Shown piece by piece: positions 53,286-64,000 of a stretch of DNA of 64,000 bases. The position numbers and the translations under genes were made by a program. The notes below the pieces were generated by a model, which worked only from the letters and a program-made list of their open reading frames with translations, did not search any database and was not told where the DNA came from. Source of the stretch: Paenibacillus elgii NBRC 100335 (GTDB lineage: Bacteria; Bacillota; Bacilli; Paenibacillales; NBRC-103111); assembly GCF_004000865.1 (NCBI RefSeq), contig NZ_BIMB01000037.1, forward strand, positions 1-64,000, given 5' to 3'. Numbering within the stretch: the stretch's first letter is position 1; each line of letters opens with the position of its first letter.

Positions 53286-53903
53286 TCAACGTAAAACGAT
53301 AACGATTCGGCGGTTCGGCTCGTCTCCGCGGCTGAACGTGCGAACCTTGTCATGCTGCTGCAGCCAGGCGTGAATCACCTTGCGCTCCGCAGGCGACATC
53401 GGCTCCAGCACCACTTCCTTGCGCGTCCGGACGACGCGTTCCGCCAGCCGGTCGGCCAGCTCCTGCAGCGTCTTGGTCCGGCGCTCGCGAAACTGCTCGG
53501 CGTCCAGCACGATGCGTACATGACGGTCCGAAAAGCGGTTCGCGACAATATTGACCAAGTACTGAAGCGCATCCAGCGTCTGGCCCCGGCGCCCGATCAG
53601 CATGCCGAGCTCCGAGCCGTGCAGATGAAGCTGCGTACCGTCCTTGTCCTGCTTTTGTTCGATCCGCACGTCCAGCTTCATGCTGCGAAGAACCTCCTGC
53701 AGGAACGCGACCGCTTCCTCGATCGCATCGGGCAGCAGCTCAAGCTCCACTCTGGCGTCCTTCGCGCCGATAAGGCCGAACAATCCCTTGGAGGGCTGCT
53801 CCAGCACGCTGATTTTCACCCGTTCCTCCGGCACGCCCAGCTGCCCGAGCCCGTTTTTGACGGCTTCGTCAATCGTTTTACCCGTAACCACGATTTTCTT
53901 CAT
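53286..53903 (-). CDS. jag: RNA-binding protein KhpB (Jag/EloR)
   Basis: A 205-residue protein: Jag-N domain (MKKIVVTGKTIDEAVKNGLG ... KGLFGLIGAKDARV), KH domain (LGMLIGRRGQTLDALQYLVN) and R3H domain (VIHAWLQQHDKVRTFSRGDE). It binds RNA and controls elongation of the wall in other Firmicutes. It follows yidC (spoIIIJ) at 12 bases, as usual. Confidence 0.96.
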   Translation of the reverse strand: MKKIVVTGKTIDEAVKNGLGQLGVPEERVKISVLEQPSKGLFGLIGAKDARVELELLPDAIEEAVAFLQEVLRSMKLDVRIEQKQDKDGTQLHLHGSELGMLIGRRGQTLDALQYLVNIVANRFSDRHVRIVLDAEQFRERRTKTLQELADRLAERVVRTRKEVVLEPMSPAERKVIHAWLQQHDKVRTFSRGDEPNRRIVIVLR

Positions 53904-53915
53904 ATCATCGCACCC

Positions 53916-54650
53916 TTACTTTTTAGATCCGCCCTTTTTATTAGGTACACCATAAATAAAGTAAGATTGAACAATGGTGAACAGGTTGCTGTATACCCAG
54001 TAAAGCGGCAGCGCCGAAGCGAAATTCATCGCCATCACGAAAATAAGAATCGGGAAAATAAACATCAGGCTTTGCATTTGCGGGTTCATTTGCGACGACA
54101 TCATTTTTTGCTGCAAGAACGTCGTTAGCGCAGCCAGGATCGGCAGGATATAATAAGGATCTTTCGTGCCGAGCTGCATCCACAGGAAGGAATGCTCGCC
54201 GATGTGGTGGTTACGCATGATCGCGTTATAAAGCGCAATCAAAATCGGCATCTGCACAAGCACCGGAAGACAACCGGCAAGCGGATTGACGCCTTCCTTC
54301 TGGAACAGCTTCATCGTCTCTTCCTGCTGCTTCTTCGCATCGTCTTTATATTTTTCCTTCATCTTCTGCAGTTCCGGCTGTAGCTCCTGCATACGCTTCG
54401 AGCTTTTGTATTGTTTCAACGTCAACGGCAATATAATGAGCCGGATAATAATCGTTACGACAAGAATCGATAATCCGTACTGCCCTCCGAACAGGCTGGC
54501 GAACCAGTCGAGCGTATTGGCCAGTGGCCCTACGGCATACTTGTCCCACATGCTGTTGTTCGGGTCGATGGGGGCGTTGGCGGGGCTGCATCCAGCCAGC
54601 AGCAGCAATACCGACACGAGCGGTATATATTTCAGTAATCGACGCGTCAA
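53916..54650 (-). CDS. yidC: Membrane protein insertase YidC (SpoIIIJ/OxaA)
   Basis: A 244-residue lipoprotein insertase. Signal peptide with lipobox VLLLLAGCSPANA (Cys about 21), then five hydrophobic helices with the conserved MQELQPELQKMKEKYKDDAK cytoplasmic hairpin and GCLPVLVQMPILIALYNAIM. Inserts membrane proteins; needed in sporulation in Bacillus. It follows rnpA after a 115-base gap with no yidD gene visible. Confidence 0.97.
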   Translation of the reverse strand: MTRRLLKYIPLVSVLLLLAGCSPANAPIDPNNSMWDKYAVGPLANTLDWFASLFGGQYGLSILVVTIIIRLIILPLTLKQYKSSKRMQELQPELQKMKEKYKDDAKKQQEETMKLFQKEGVNPLAGCLPVLVQMPILIALYNAIMRNHHIGEHSFLWMQLGTKDPYYILPILAALTTFLQQKMMSSQMNPQMQSLMFIFPILIFVMAMNFASALPLYWVYSNLFTIVQSYFIYGVPNKKGGSKK

Positions 54651-54765
54651 AAGAGTATCCTCCCAGTATCATCTTTTCCAATAATCAACTATACCATATC
54701 TTTGGACACAAAGAAACCGATCCTCACGAATCGCCTGCGCCGGAGGCAGCGAAGCATCGCGAAGC

Positions 54766-55131
54766 TCAGTTGGATCCCGGAGTATTTTCTTTACGCAACA
54801 GTAGCGACGCGCGTTTGAACACGTGCAGTACGCTCTTTTCCATCTCGTGATAAGACATTTCCGCAGCCGGCTTCCGCGCAATGATAATCAGATCGTACCC
54901 TCCCGGAATCCGGGCGGCGTTCAACCGCACGATCTCCTTTAAAAGGCGCCGGATCCGGTTGCGCACAACGGCGTTGCCGAGCTTCTTGCTCACCGAAACC
55001 CCAAGCCGAAACGAAGCCTGCTGCGGCTGCGCTTTATAATACAGAACGAACTGGTGATTCGCAGCGGATTTGCCGTGACGATATACCTTATCGAAATATT
55101 CTCTTTTGGTCAGTCGGTTTTTCTTTTCCAC
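54766..55131 (-). CDS. rnpA: Ribonuclease P protein component
   Basis: A 121-residue basic protein: KNRLTKREYFDKVYRHGKSA, NHQFVLYYKAQ, and the RNR motif KLGNAVVRNRIRRLLKEIVR. It is the protein subunit of RNase P, which matures tRNA 5' ends. I favour GTG 55131 (VEKKNRLTKREYF), about seven bases after GGAGCG; ATG 55146 is possible. Confidence 0.95.
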   Translation of the reverse strand: MEKKNRLTKREYFDKVYRHGKSAANHQFVLYYKAQPQQASFRLGVSVSKKLGNAVVRNRIRRLLKEIVRLNAARIPGGYDLIIIARKPAAEMSYHEMEKSVLHVFKRASLLLRKENTPGSN

Positions 55132-55215
55132 GAGGCATCGCTCCATTTGGTCAATCCTTGGGTCGCCTAGGCTTCCCTATCGTTCGCGAATACGTCCCGA
55201 TTTAAACGAATGCAA

Positions 55216-55240
55216 CAAAAAAGACCACCTGGCAGTGGTC
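55216..55240 (-). terminator. Terminator-like hairpin between rpmH and rnpA
   Basis: GACCAC / GTGGTC stem followed by TTTTTTG on the minus strand, just after rpmH. Confidence 0.8.
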
Positions 55241-55247
55241 TCTCGTC

Positions 55248-55382
55248 TTATGCGCTCAGTACTTTTCTTCCTTTTTGACGGCGAGCAGCCAATACTTTAC
55301 GGCCGTTCTTCGTGCTCATTCTTTTACGGAAGCCATGAACTTTTTTGCGCTTTCTAACGTTCGGTTTGAAAGTCGGTCTCAT
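55248..55382 (-). CDS. rpmH: 50S ribosomal protein L34
   Basis: A 44-residue basic protein, [20 protein letters not shown], then [20 protein letters not shown]. Full length. An AGGAGG-like site lies before ATG 55382. The first gene left of oriC, as in Bacillus. Confidence 0.98.
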   Translation of the reverse strand: MRPTFKPNVRKRKKVHGFRKRMSTKNGRKVLAARRQKGRKVLSA

Positions 55383-55888
55383 CTATCGTGCACCTCCTCA
55401 AAGGATTTGGTTCCCAATCCCCAAAAATACCTTTTTACATTAAACCACTTTAGGTGTCAAAAGTCAACTTCCAGCCTACAAAAAAGTTATACACAGGCCG
55501 CGGCCAAATTCGACCATTTCTCCCCTGTGAATAAAAAAATCGCGTTTTCCACCGCCCTTGTCGAATTGTAAACAGATTATAAACAATATCTAGTGCTGTT
55601 GATAACTTATATACACAAGGTCTTGGGTATGTGGATAATCCCAAACATTCCATTGCGAACGCGGGTCTTTTTTGATATCATGAATATGTTTTCCTTTGTG
55701 GATACGGATTTTTTTCAACAATGTTATCAACAGCCTGTGGATATCTCTGTGAACAATTTTCAGTGCCTCTGTATAATGAAAATTTCGTAAACCTGCACAT
55801 TGTGGATAGTTTCGACAGCATCTGATTTTTTTCTACAGGGTCGCGGCTTAAGCCATACCGGTTATTTTTTTTAAGGAGTGAATAGATT
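55383..55888. other. oriC, DnaA-box cluster upstream of dnaA
   Basis: Nine DnaA-box-like 9-mers in both orientations: 55487 TTATACACA, 55526 TGTGAATAA, 55597 TGTTGATAA, 55630 TGTGGATAA (perfect reverse of TTATCCACA), 55697 TGTGGATAC, 55724 TTATCAACA, 55736 TGTGGATAT, 55749 TGTGAACAA and 55801 TGTGGATAG. The region between rpmH and dnaA also holds their divergent promoters. Matches the incAB-type cluster of Bacillus. Confidence 0.93.
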
Positions 55889-57259
55889 GTGGAAAGCCAT
55901 CCCAACGACCAGTGGCAGCAAGTTCTTTCCATATTGCAAAAAAGGGTGAGCAAGCCAAGCTACGAGACGTGGCTGACTTCCACAAGAGCCGTGGCATTCA
56001 ACGATTCCACGGTCGTCATCTGTACCCCCAACAATTTTTCCCGGGAATGGCTTGAAAACCGGTACACCAAGCATATAAAGGAAGCCGTATTCGATTACTG
56101 CGGCAAGCAGGTCGAATTAAAGTTCATCATCGAGTCCGAAGACGAAGCCGATTCGTTCAGCCGCTCTTCCTCCCCATCAACCATTCCTGCAAGCGCGCCG
56201 CGAACCGCCGTTTCCGAGGAAACGGTCAGCCACATGCTTAATCCCAAATATTTGTTCGATACGTTTGTCATCGGATCGGGCAATCGCTTCGCTCATGCCG
56301 CTTCACTCGCGGTCGCCGAAGCGCCGGCCAAAGCATACAACCCGCTGTTTTTGTACGGCGGCGTGGGACTGGGCAAAACGCACTTGATGCACGCGATCGG
56401 CCATTACGTGCTTGAGCATAATCCGAGCGCCAAGGTCGTTTACATCTCGTCCGAAAAATTTACGAACGAATTCATCAATGCGATCCGGGACAACCGGGGG
56501 GAAAGCTTCCGCAACAAGTACCGCAATATCGACGTGCTTCTTATAGATGATATTCAATTCATTGCGGGAAAAGAATCGACCCAGGAAGAATTTTTCCACA
56601 CGTTTAACGCGCTTCACGAAGAGCGGAAGCAGATCATCATCTCCAGCGACCGGCCGCCGAAGGAAATTCCGACGCTCGAAGAACGGCTGCGCTCCCGGTT
56701 CGAATGGGGGCTCATCACGGACATTCAGCCTCCGGATCTGGAGACGCGGATTGCCATTTTGCGCAAAAAAGCGAGAGCCGAGAACCTGGATATTCCCAAT
56801 GAAGCGATGGTCTACATAGCGAACCAGATCGATTCGAACATTCGGGAGCTCGAAGGCGCTTTGATTCGGGTGGTCGCTTACTCCTCTCTTATTAACGAAG
56901 ACATTACGTCGCATCTGGCGGCCGAAGCGCTCAAGGATATTATCCCGAGCAGCCGTCCGCGGGTGATCACGATTCACGACATCCAGCAGAAGGTCGGCGA
57001 ATTTTATGGCTTGAAGCTGGAGGATTTCAAAGCGAGGAAACGAACCAAAACCGTGGCTTTTCCGCGGCAAATCGCTATGTATCTGGCCCGCGAGATGACC
57101 GACTTTTCGCTGCCGAAAATCGGCGAGGCGTTCGGCGGACGCGATCATACGACCGTCATTCATGCGCACGAAAAAATATCCGAAGCGCTCAAGTCCGACC
57201 AGGAATTATACAAAATCATCCAGAATCTTACCGAAAAAGTGAAAAACGTGACGATGTAA
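55889..57259 (+). CDS. dnaA: Chromosomal replication initiator DnaA
   Basis: A 456-residue AAA+ initiator. Domain I (about 1-85: [20 protein letters not shown]), linker (85-118), AAA+ with Walker [16 protein letters not shown] and Walker [14 protein letters not shown], and the C-terminal DNA-binding HTH with [19 protein letters not shown]. Start GTG 55889 with AAGGAGTG upstream. Confidence 0.99.
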   Translation: MESHPNDQWQQVLSILQKRVSKPSYETWLTSTRAVAFNDSTVVICTPNNFSREWLENRYTKHIKEAVFDYCGKQVELKFIIESEDEADSFSRSSSPSTIPASAPRTAVSEETVSHMLNPKYLFDTFVIGSGNRFAHAASLAVAEAPAKAYNPLFLYGGVGLGKTHLMHAIGHYVLEHNPSAKVVYISSEKFTNEFINAIRDNRGESFRNKYRNIDVLLIDDIQFIAGKESTQEEFFHTFNALHEERKQIIISSDRPPKEIPTLEERLRSRFEWGLITDIQPPDLETRIAILRKKARAENLDIPNEAMVYIANQIDSNIRELEGALIRVVAYSSLINEDITSHLAAEALKDIIPSSRPRVITIHDIQQKVGEFYGLKLEDFKARKRTKTVAFPRQIAMYLAREMTDFSLPKIGEAFGGRDHTTVIHAHEKISEALKSDQELYKIIQNLTEKVKNVTM

Positions 57260-57468
57260 CGATTGGCGTCTATTCACAGCCCTCAATCCACAACTGAATA
57301 AAGGGGAGCCTATGCACACACTTATTCACATGTGGATAGGCTCTCTTTTTGCCTTATTAACGCAGTTATCCACATATCCCGAGGCCCTACTACTATTACT
57401 ATAAAAAAACATGTAATATAGAGGTATATGTGCGACTCTCCCATTTTAGAACCCGTAGGAGTGAAATT
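57260..57468. other. Second origin part with DnaA boxes and DnaA-trio repeats
   Basis: Boxes at 57322 TTATTCACA, 57331 TGTGGATAG and 57366 TTATCCACA (perfect). After the perfect box comes a GC patch (TCCCGAGGCC) and then TACTACTATTACTAT (57388-57402) followed by A-rich DNA. Box + GC patch + trio is the unwinding layout known from Bacillus oriC. Confidence 0.85.
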
Positions 57469-58611
57469 ATGAAGTTAACCGTACTGAAAGAATTTTTAAA
57501 CGAGTCGATTCAGCACGTTTCCAAAGCCATTTCCAGCAAAACGACGATTCCCATTTTAAGCGGAATTAAAATAGACGCCGACTCCACCGGCATCACGCTG
57601 ACGGCCAGCGATACCGATATTTCGATTCAGAGCTTCATTCCCAACGAAAAAAATGAGCTGCAAGTCATCGACCTGAAGCAATCCGGCAGCGTCGTGCTCC
57701 CTTCCAAGTTTTTTGTGGAAATTATCCGCAAGCTTCCGGCGCAGCAGATCGAGATCGAGGTCAAAGACCATTTCCAAACGACGATCCGTTCCGGTTCTTC
57801 GGAAATTCAGTTGGTCGGACTCGATCCGGAGGAATACCCGATCATGCCGGGCATTGAAGAAAACAAACGGATTCAGATCCCGAGCGATTTGCTTAAAACG
57901 ATGATCAAGCAAACATCGTTTGCCGTGTCCACGAACGAAGCCACGCCAATTTTGACCGGAGTTTTGTGGACAATTTCAAACGGGACGCTAAAATTTACCG
58001 CCTGTGACCGGCACCGTCTGGCTTCCAGAGAAACGACCATCGATACCGACGTCGATTTCTCCCTTAATAATGTTTCCATATCTGGGAAAACTTTGAACGA
58101 GCTGTCCAAAATTCTACCTGATCAAAACACGCTGATCGACGTTGTGTTCGCCGAAAATCAGGTGTTATTCAAAATGAGCTCGATTCTTTTCTATACCCGT
58201 ATTTTGGACGGAACGTATCCGGATACGTCGAAGCTCATTCCGCAGGCGTATCAGACCGAGCTGGTTGTCAACACAGACAATTTGGCGGATGCGATCGACC
58301 GCGCCTACCTGCTTTCGCGGGAAGAAAAAACGAATATCGTGAAGCTCATCATGCACGAGGACCAGACCATTGAAATTTCTTCGAGCTCGTCCGAACTGGG
58401 GAAAGTCACCGAGGATCTGACGACGGCCAGCCTTACAGGGGAGCTGCTGCGCATTTCGTTCAATTCCAAATATATGCTCGATGCGCTTAAAGTCATGGAC
58501 AGCGAGCAGATTCATATCGGTTTTACCGGTGCGATGCAGCCGATCATCATTCGTCCCGACGAAAATTCGAGCTTGCTGCAGCTTATTTTGCCGTACCGGA
58601 CTACAGGCTAA
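57469..58611 (+). CDS. dnaN: DNA polymerase III sliding clamp (beta)
   Basis: A 380-residue clamp with three similar domains. MKLTVLKEFLNESIQHVSKA, SKTTIPILSGIKIDADSTGI, and the C-terminal MQPIIIRPDENSSLLQLILP match the family. ATG 57469 follows GGAGTG; the frame open upstream lies in the origin. Confidence 0.99.
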   Translation: MKLTVLKEFLNESIQHVSKAISSKTTIPILSGIKIDADSTGITLTASDTDISIQSFIPNEKNELQVIDLKQSGSVVLPSKFFVEIIRKLPAQQIEIEVKDHFQTTIRSGSSEIQLVGLDPEEYPIMPGIEENKRIQIPSDLLKTMIKQTSFAVSTNEATPILTGVLWTISNGTLKFTACDRHRLASRETTIDTDVDFSLNNVSISGKTLNELSKILPDQNTLIDVVFAENQVLFKMSSILFYTRILDGTYPDTSKLIPQAYQTELVVNTDNLADAIDRAYLLSREEKTNIVKLIMHEDQTIEISSSSSELGKVTEDLTTASLTGELLRISFNSKYMLDALKVMDSEQIHIGFTGAMQPIIIRPDENSSLLQLILPYRTTG

Positions 58612-58628
58612 AGGAGCGCCTTTCACAG

Positions 58629-58844
58629 ATGAAAATTATCGGCATTCGCACCGAATATATTACGCTCGGGCAATTTTTGAAGCTCGCCGACTGTATTTCC
58701 ACCGGCGGGCAAGCCAAGAGCTTCCTGCAGGAGGCTACCGTCATCATCAACGGCGAGCCGGATAACCGCCGCGGCCGCAAGCTGGTGGCCGGCGACATCG
58801 TCAACGTTGCGGGCTGCGGCGAGTTCCAAGTCATACAAGAATAA
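58629..58844 (+). CDS. yaaA: S4-domain protein YaaA (RlbA)
   Basis: A 71-residue RNA-binding S4 domain: YITLGQFLKLADCISTGGQA, FLQEATVIINGEPDNRRGRK, LVAGDIV. Conserved between dnaN and recF. Thought to act in ribosome assembly or recycling. Confidence 0.95.
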   Translation: MKIIGIRTEYITLGQFLKLADCISTGGQAKSFLQEATVIINGEPDNRRGRKLVAGDIVNVAGCGEFQVIQE

Positions 58845-58850
58845 AGCTCG

Positions 58851-58967
58851 GCATATGCTTTCGAAGTTGGCATTGTTACGCAAAGCCCAAGTACATGCTT
58901 TCGAAGCCGGCATTGCTCCACAATGCCAGTACATGCTTTCGAGGAAGGCTTTGCTGCGCAAAGCCCT
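58851..58967. repeat. Three tandem hairpin repeats before recF
   Basis: Three units of about 39 bases each begin CATGCTTTCGA (first unit CATATGCTTTCGA). Each contains a small stem: GGCATTG/CAAAGCC (imperfect), GGCATTG/CAATGCC, GGCTTTG/CAAAGCC. The stem sequence changes while pairing is kept in units 2 and 3. No ORF is supported. They could slow or separate recF expression. Confidence 0.75.
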
Positions 58968-58981
58968 TAGGAGGAACTCTT

Positions 58982-60088
58982 TTGCAGTTAAAACGGCTTT
59001 CATTGCAGGATTACCGTAACTACGACCAGATGGAATTCCAAACCGACAACATGGTCAACATTATTGTCGGACCGAACGCGCAAGGCAAAACGAACCTGCT
59101 CGAATCGATCTTCGTGCTAGCGCTAACCAAATCCCACCGGACGCATCAGGACAAAGAGCTGATCCGGTGGAACGCTTCCTCCACGCTGCTGCACGCCGAA
59201 GTCGAAAAGCGCTACGGTACGGTGCAGCTCGATTTATCCATATCGCAGCAAGGCAAAAAGGCCAAGGTGAACGGGCTGGAGCAAAAAAAGCTCAGCAATT
59301 TCATCGGGGCCTTAAACGTCGTTATGTTCGCGCCTGAAGATTTGGAGATCGTCAAGGGCTCTCCCGGCATCCGCAGGCGCTTTCTCGATATGGAGATCGG
59401 GCAGGTTTACCCGTCCTATCTATACGACCTGTCGCAGTACAACAAAATATTGCAGCAGCGCAACAATTACTTGAAGCAGCTGTTTTCCTCGCCGGGCAAA
59501 GCTTCCATGCTGGACGTATGGAATGAGCAATTAATGCAGTTCGGTGTTAAAATTATGAAAAAACGTCAAAGCTTTATAAAGAAGCTGCAAGCATGGGCCG
59601 AAAAGATCCATGCCGGCATTACGAACGGTTCCGAGCAGCTTCGCATCGAGTACGACTGCGCCTTGTCCCACGCGCTGGAACAAGAAGACGCTGTTTTATT
59701 TGACCATTTTATGATAAAGTTATCACAGGTGAAGGATCAGGAGCTTCGCCGGGGCGTGTCGTTGGTCGGGCCGCACCGCGACGATCTGCGATTTTATATC
59801 AACGACAAGGAAGTGCAGACGTTCGGCTCCCAAGGGCAGCAGCGGACGACGGCTTTGTCGCTTAAGCTGGCCGAGATCGAGCTGATCCGCGAGGAGGTCG
59901 GCGAATATCCCCTGCTCTTGCTCGACGATGTGCTCTCCGAGCTTGACCGCTACCGCCAAACCCAGCTTATCGAGACGTTTCAACGCAAGGTCCAAACCTT
60001 CATAACAACCACTGGCATTGAAAGCATAGATTTGTCAAAACTGGAAAGCGCTTCTGTGATTCAGGTTCGAGACGGAAGCTTGACATAG
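58982..60088 (+). CDS. recF: DNA replication/repair protein RecF
   Basis: A 368-residue SMC-like ATPase that helps load RecA at gaps. Walker A VGPNAQGKTNLLESIF, signature SQGQQRTTALSLKLAEIELI, Walker B LLLLDDVLSELD. Start TTG 58982 (MQLKRLSLQDYRNY) with AGGAGG eight bases upstream. The frame is open earlier through the hairpin repeats, but that part is not coding. Confidence 0.98.
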   Translation: MQLKRLSLQDYRNYDQMEFQTDNMVNIIVGPNAQGKTNLLESIFVLALTKSHRTHQDKELIRWNASSTLLHAEVEKRYGTVQLDLSISQQGKKAKVNGLEQKKLSNFIGALNVVMFAPEDLEIVKGSPGIRRRFLDMEIGQVYPSYLYDLSQYNKILQQRNNYLKQLFSSPGKASMLDVWNEQLMQFGVKIMKKRQSFIKKLQAWAEKIHAGITNGSEQLRIEYDCALSHALEQEDAVLFDHFMIKLSQVKDQELRRGVSLVGPHRDDLRFYINDKEVQTFGSQGQQRTTALSLKLAEIELIREEVGEYPLLLLDDVLSELDRYRQTQLIETFQRKVQTFITTTGIESIDLSKLESASVIQVRDGSLT

Positions 60089-60117
60089 ATAGTTTTGTCG
60101 ATAAGGAGTGGGCCAGC

Positions 60118-62335
<2,218 letters not shown>

Positions 62336-62347
62336 CGGCTTAGTCAT

Positions 62348-63211
62348 ATGCGAAATATGAAAAAATACGGTTTGCTGTGGCTGCTCGCAGCAGTCGCTTG
62401 GCTGCTGCTCGTCCCGGGCCTGTTTCATGGTCGGGGAACGGACGTCTGGTACACGGACCGGGTAGCGGTCATCGCCTATCACCATATCGACGATCACACG
62501 CAGGGCGACGTTACGATAACGACGGCGCGCTTTCGCGGCCAACTGACCGATCTGCTGCAGCGGGGGTACCATTTCATATCGCTGCAGCAGTTTCGCGATT
62601 TTATGGCCGGTGGGCAGGTGCCGCCCAATGCCGTGCTGGTCACGTTTGACGACGGCTATCGGAGCTTTTATACGAATGCTTACCCGATCTTGAAAGAACT
62701 GAATATTCCTGCCGTGAACTTTGTGATCACAAAAGATCTTGAGCATCCCGATCAGAGCTTGATTCCCTCGCTTTCCAGGGATCAGATCCGTTTTATGACC
62801 CGGGAAATGAAAGACATTGACGCCCAGTGCCACTCGGATAGTCTGCATGACCGTGGGCCTAGCGGCGGCCCTCTGCTCACCACCCGGCTTCCTAAGGATG
62901 GGGGTATCGAAGGGACGTCGCAATACGAACAGCGGATTACGGATGATACGAAAGCATGTGTCAACAAGCTGAAGGAGCTTTATGATCGTCCGGTGGATGC
63001 TTATGCGTATCCATTCGGCTACTATGACGAGCAATCGGTCGCTTTGCTTCGCAAGTCAGGCATTCGTTACGGTTTTACGACGGCAAGCGGCTTGACCGGC
63101 CGGGATGCGGACCCGATGCAAATTCCGCGCATTAACGCAGGCAGTCCATTTGTTAAAGAGAACTCATTGAATAATTTAATTATTAAATCGATTTCCCGTA
63201 AGTCTTCATAG
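62348..63211 (+). CDS. Polysaccharide deacetylase (NodB) family protein
   Basis: A 287-residue protein with an N-terminal signal/anchor (KYGLLWLLAAVAWLLLVPGL) and a NodB domain. Motif 1 is VTFDDGYRSFY (catalytic base and metal Asp), motif 2 CHSDSLHD (metal His pair), motif 3 AYAYPFGYYDEQS. It probably removes acetyl groups from a wall or matrix polysaccharide outside the cell. It stands between gyrB and gyrA, 12 bases after gyrB and 65 before gyrA, so it is probably co-transcribed. Its insertion here is not usual in Bacillus. Confidence 0.9.
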   Translation: MRNMKKYGLLWLLAAVAWLLLVPGLFHGRGTDVWYTDRVAVIAYHHIDDHTQGDVTITTARFRGQLTDLLQRGYHFISLQQFRDFMAGGQVPPNAVLVTFDDGYRSFYTNAYPILKELNIPAVNFVITKDLEHPDQSLIPSLSRDQIRFMTREMKDIDAQCHSDSLHDRGPSGGPLLTTRLPKDGGIEGTSQYEQRITDDTKACVNKLKELYDRPVDAYAYPFGYYDEQSVALLRKSGIRYGFTTASGLTGRDADPMQIPRINAGSPFVKENSLNNLIIKSISRKSS

Positions 63212-63276
63212 CAACGTTCTTATACCTTTTTATAGCAGTAGTTCTTAAGAGCAGATAGCATGTAGGAGGGGTACAC

Positions 63277-64000
63277 ATGTCGGAAGAATCTCGTTCGCAG
63301 ATTAGAGAAATCGATATCGGCTCGGAAATGCGCACCTCCTTTATGGATTACGCAATGAGCATCATTGTCAGCCGCGCTCTGCCGGATGTACGGGACGGGC
63401 TTAAGCCGGTGCATCGCCGTATTTTGTATGCGATGTCGGAGCTGGGTATGGCGCCGGACAAGCCGTATAAAAAATCCGCCAGGATCGTCGGCGAAGTCAT
63501 CGGTAAATACCATCCGCACGGCGACTCGGCCGTTTATGAAACCATGGTCCGGATGGCGCAGGATTTCTCCTTGCGCTACATGCTCATTGACGGTCACGGA
63601 AACTTCGGCTCCATCGATGGCGACATGGCTGCGGCCATGCGTTACACCGAAGCGCGCTTGTCCAAGATTGCGATGGAGCTGCTTCGTGACATCAACAAAG
63701 AAACGATCGACTTTGTGCCTAACTACGACGGCGAAGAACAAGAACCTGCTGTTCTGCCGGCGCGTTTTCCGAACCTGCTGGTGAACGGTTCGTCCGGGAT
63801 TGCGGTCGGTATGGCAACCAATATTCCGCCGCACAATATGATCGAGGTTATTAACGGCGTTCAGCAGCTGATCGAAAACCCTGATGTGACGCCGCTCGAT
63901 TTGATGCAATCGATCAAAGGCCCCGACTTCCCGACGGGCGGTTATATTATGGGTCGCGAAGGAATCAAGCAAGCGTATGCAACCGGACGCGGTTCCGTGA
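63277..64000 (+). CDS. gyrA: DNA gyrase subunit A, 5' part (runs off right edge)
   Basis: The first 241 codons of Gyr[21 protein letters not shown], the quinolone-resistance region [20 protein letters not shown] (Ser and Glu at the usual sensitive positions), and the catalytic Tyr in [11 protein letters not shown] are all present. GGAGGGG lies five bases before ATG 63277. The frame is open to the window end. Confidence 0.99.
   Translation, partial: MSEESRSQIREIDIGSEMRTSFMDYAMSIIVSRALPDVRDGLKPVHRRILYAMSELGMAPDKPYKKSARIVGEVIGKYHPHGDSAVYETMVRMAQDFSLRYMLIDGHGNFGSIDGDMAAAMRYTEARLSKIAMELLRDINKETIDFVPNYDGEEQEPAVLPARFPNLLVNGSSGIAVGMATNIPPHNMIEVINGVQQLIENPDVTPLDLMQSIKGPDFPTGGYIMGREGIKQAYATGRGSV

Noticed and set aside
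54651-54765. A yidD gene between rnpA and yidC
   Set aside because: The gap is only 115 bases and the minus-strand frames do not contain the YidD cysteine-rich motif.
56033-56046. TTTTCCCGGGAATG inside dnaA as a Noc-binding site
   Set aside because: It differs from the Noc consensus ATTTCCCGGGAAAT at several end positions and lies in coding sequence; a CCCGGG core alone is too common.

Overview
The window is the replication-origin region of a Firmicutes chromosome, most likely from Paenibacillaceae (Paenibacillus or a close relative). The basis is gene order and gene families: rpmH-rnpA-yidC-jag-mnmE-mnmG-rsmG-noc-soj-spo0J on one side of dnaA, and dnaN-yaaA-recF-remB-gyrB-gyrA on the other. 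Further left come the walRKHIJ operon, htrA, a CxxH/CxxC protein and rlmH in the usual Bacillales order. Nearly all genes left of dnaA lie on the minus strand and nearly all genes to its right on the plus strand, so transcription runs away from the origin at about 55.4-57.4 kb.

Layout. 0-2.5 kb: two ABC-F ATPases (the first runs off the edge), then an initiator tRNA-fMet. 2.8-17.3 kb: a mostly A+T-richer accessory region. 17.3-30 kb: rlmH, a secreted protein, htrA, the WalRK two-component operon and a LysM/G5/M23 peptidase. 29.8-40 kb: purA, dnaB, rplI, gdpP, yybS, MazG-like and CBS proteins, a DUF4091 protein, and the rpsR-ssb-rpsF operon. 40-49 kb: small proteins, tRNA-Ser(CGA), an MscS-type channel, yyaC, a cysteine-desulfurase-like enzyme, parB/parA with parS sites, and noc. 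49-64 kb: tRNA and rRNA modification genes, membrane insertion genes, rnpA, rpmH, oriC, dnaA, dnaN, recF, remB, gyrB, a polysaccharide deacetylase and the start of gyrA.

The main discovery is in the accessory region. It lies directly downstream of rlmH (same side as in staphylococcal SCC elements) and is punctuated by copies of the 3' end of rlmH, all in the orientation of the native gene. Three sites (2855, 4797, 7729) keep the last codons of rlmH as EPYHK-stop with synonymous differences. Three more (6715, 15309, 16191) carry about 100-120 bp of decayed rlmH C-terminal coding sequence. Together with native rlmH (stop at 17295) they divide 2.85-17.3 kb into segments with separate cargo: greA+nfo; a HEPN protein; a broken HEPN gene; a large serine recombinase with an XRE regulator, terminase-like fragments and three HEPN or HEPN-like genes; a YTGPGGG-repeat protein; and a MazF-like toxin. 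I read this as an SCC-like serial cassette array at rlmH that accumulates toxin or abortive-infection type genes. The recombinase frame lacks a normal start codon upstream of its catalytic serine, so it may be inactive.

The core genes are ordinary and intact as far as can be seen. The origin looks bipartite: a DnaA-box cluster upstream of dnaA, and a second one with a GC patch and DnaA-trio-like TAC/TAT repeats between dnaA and dnaN.
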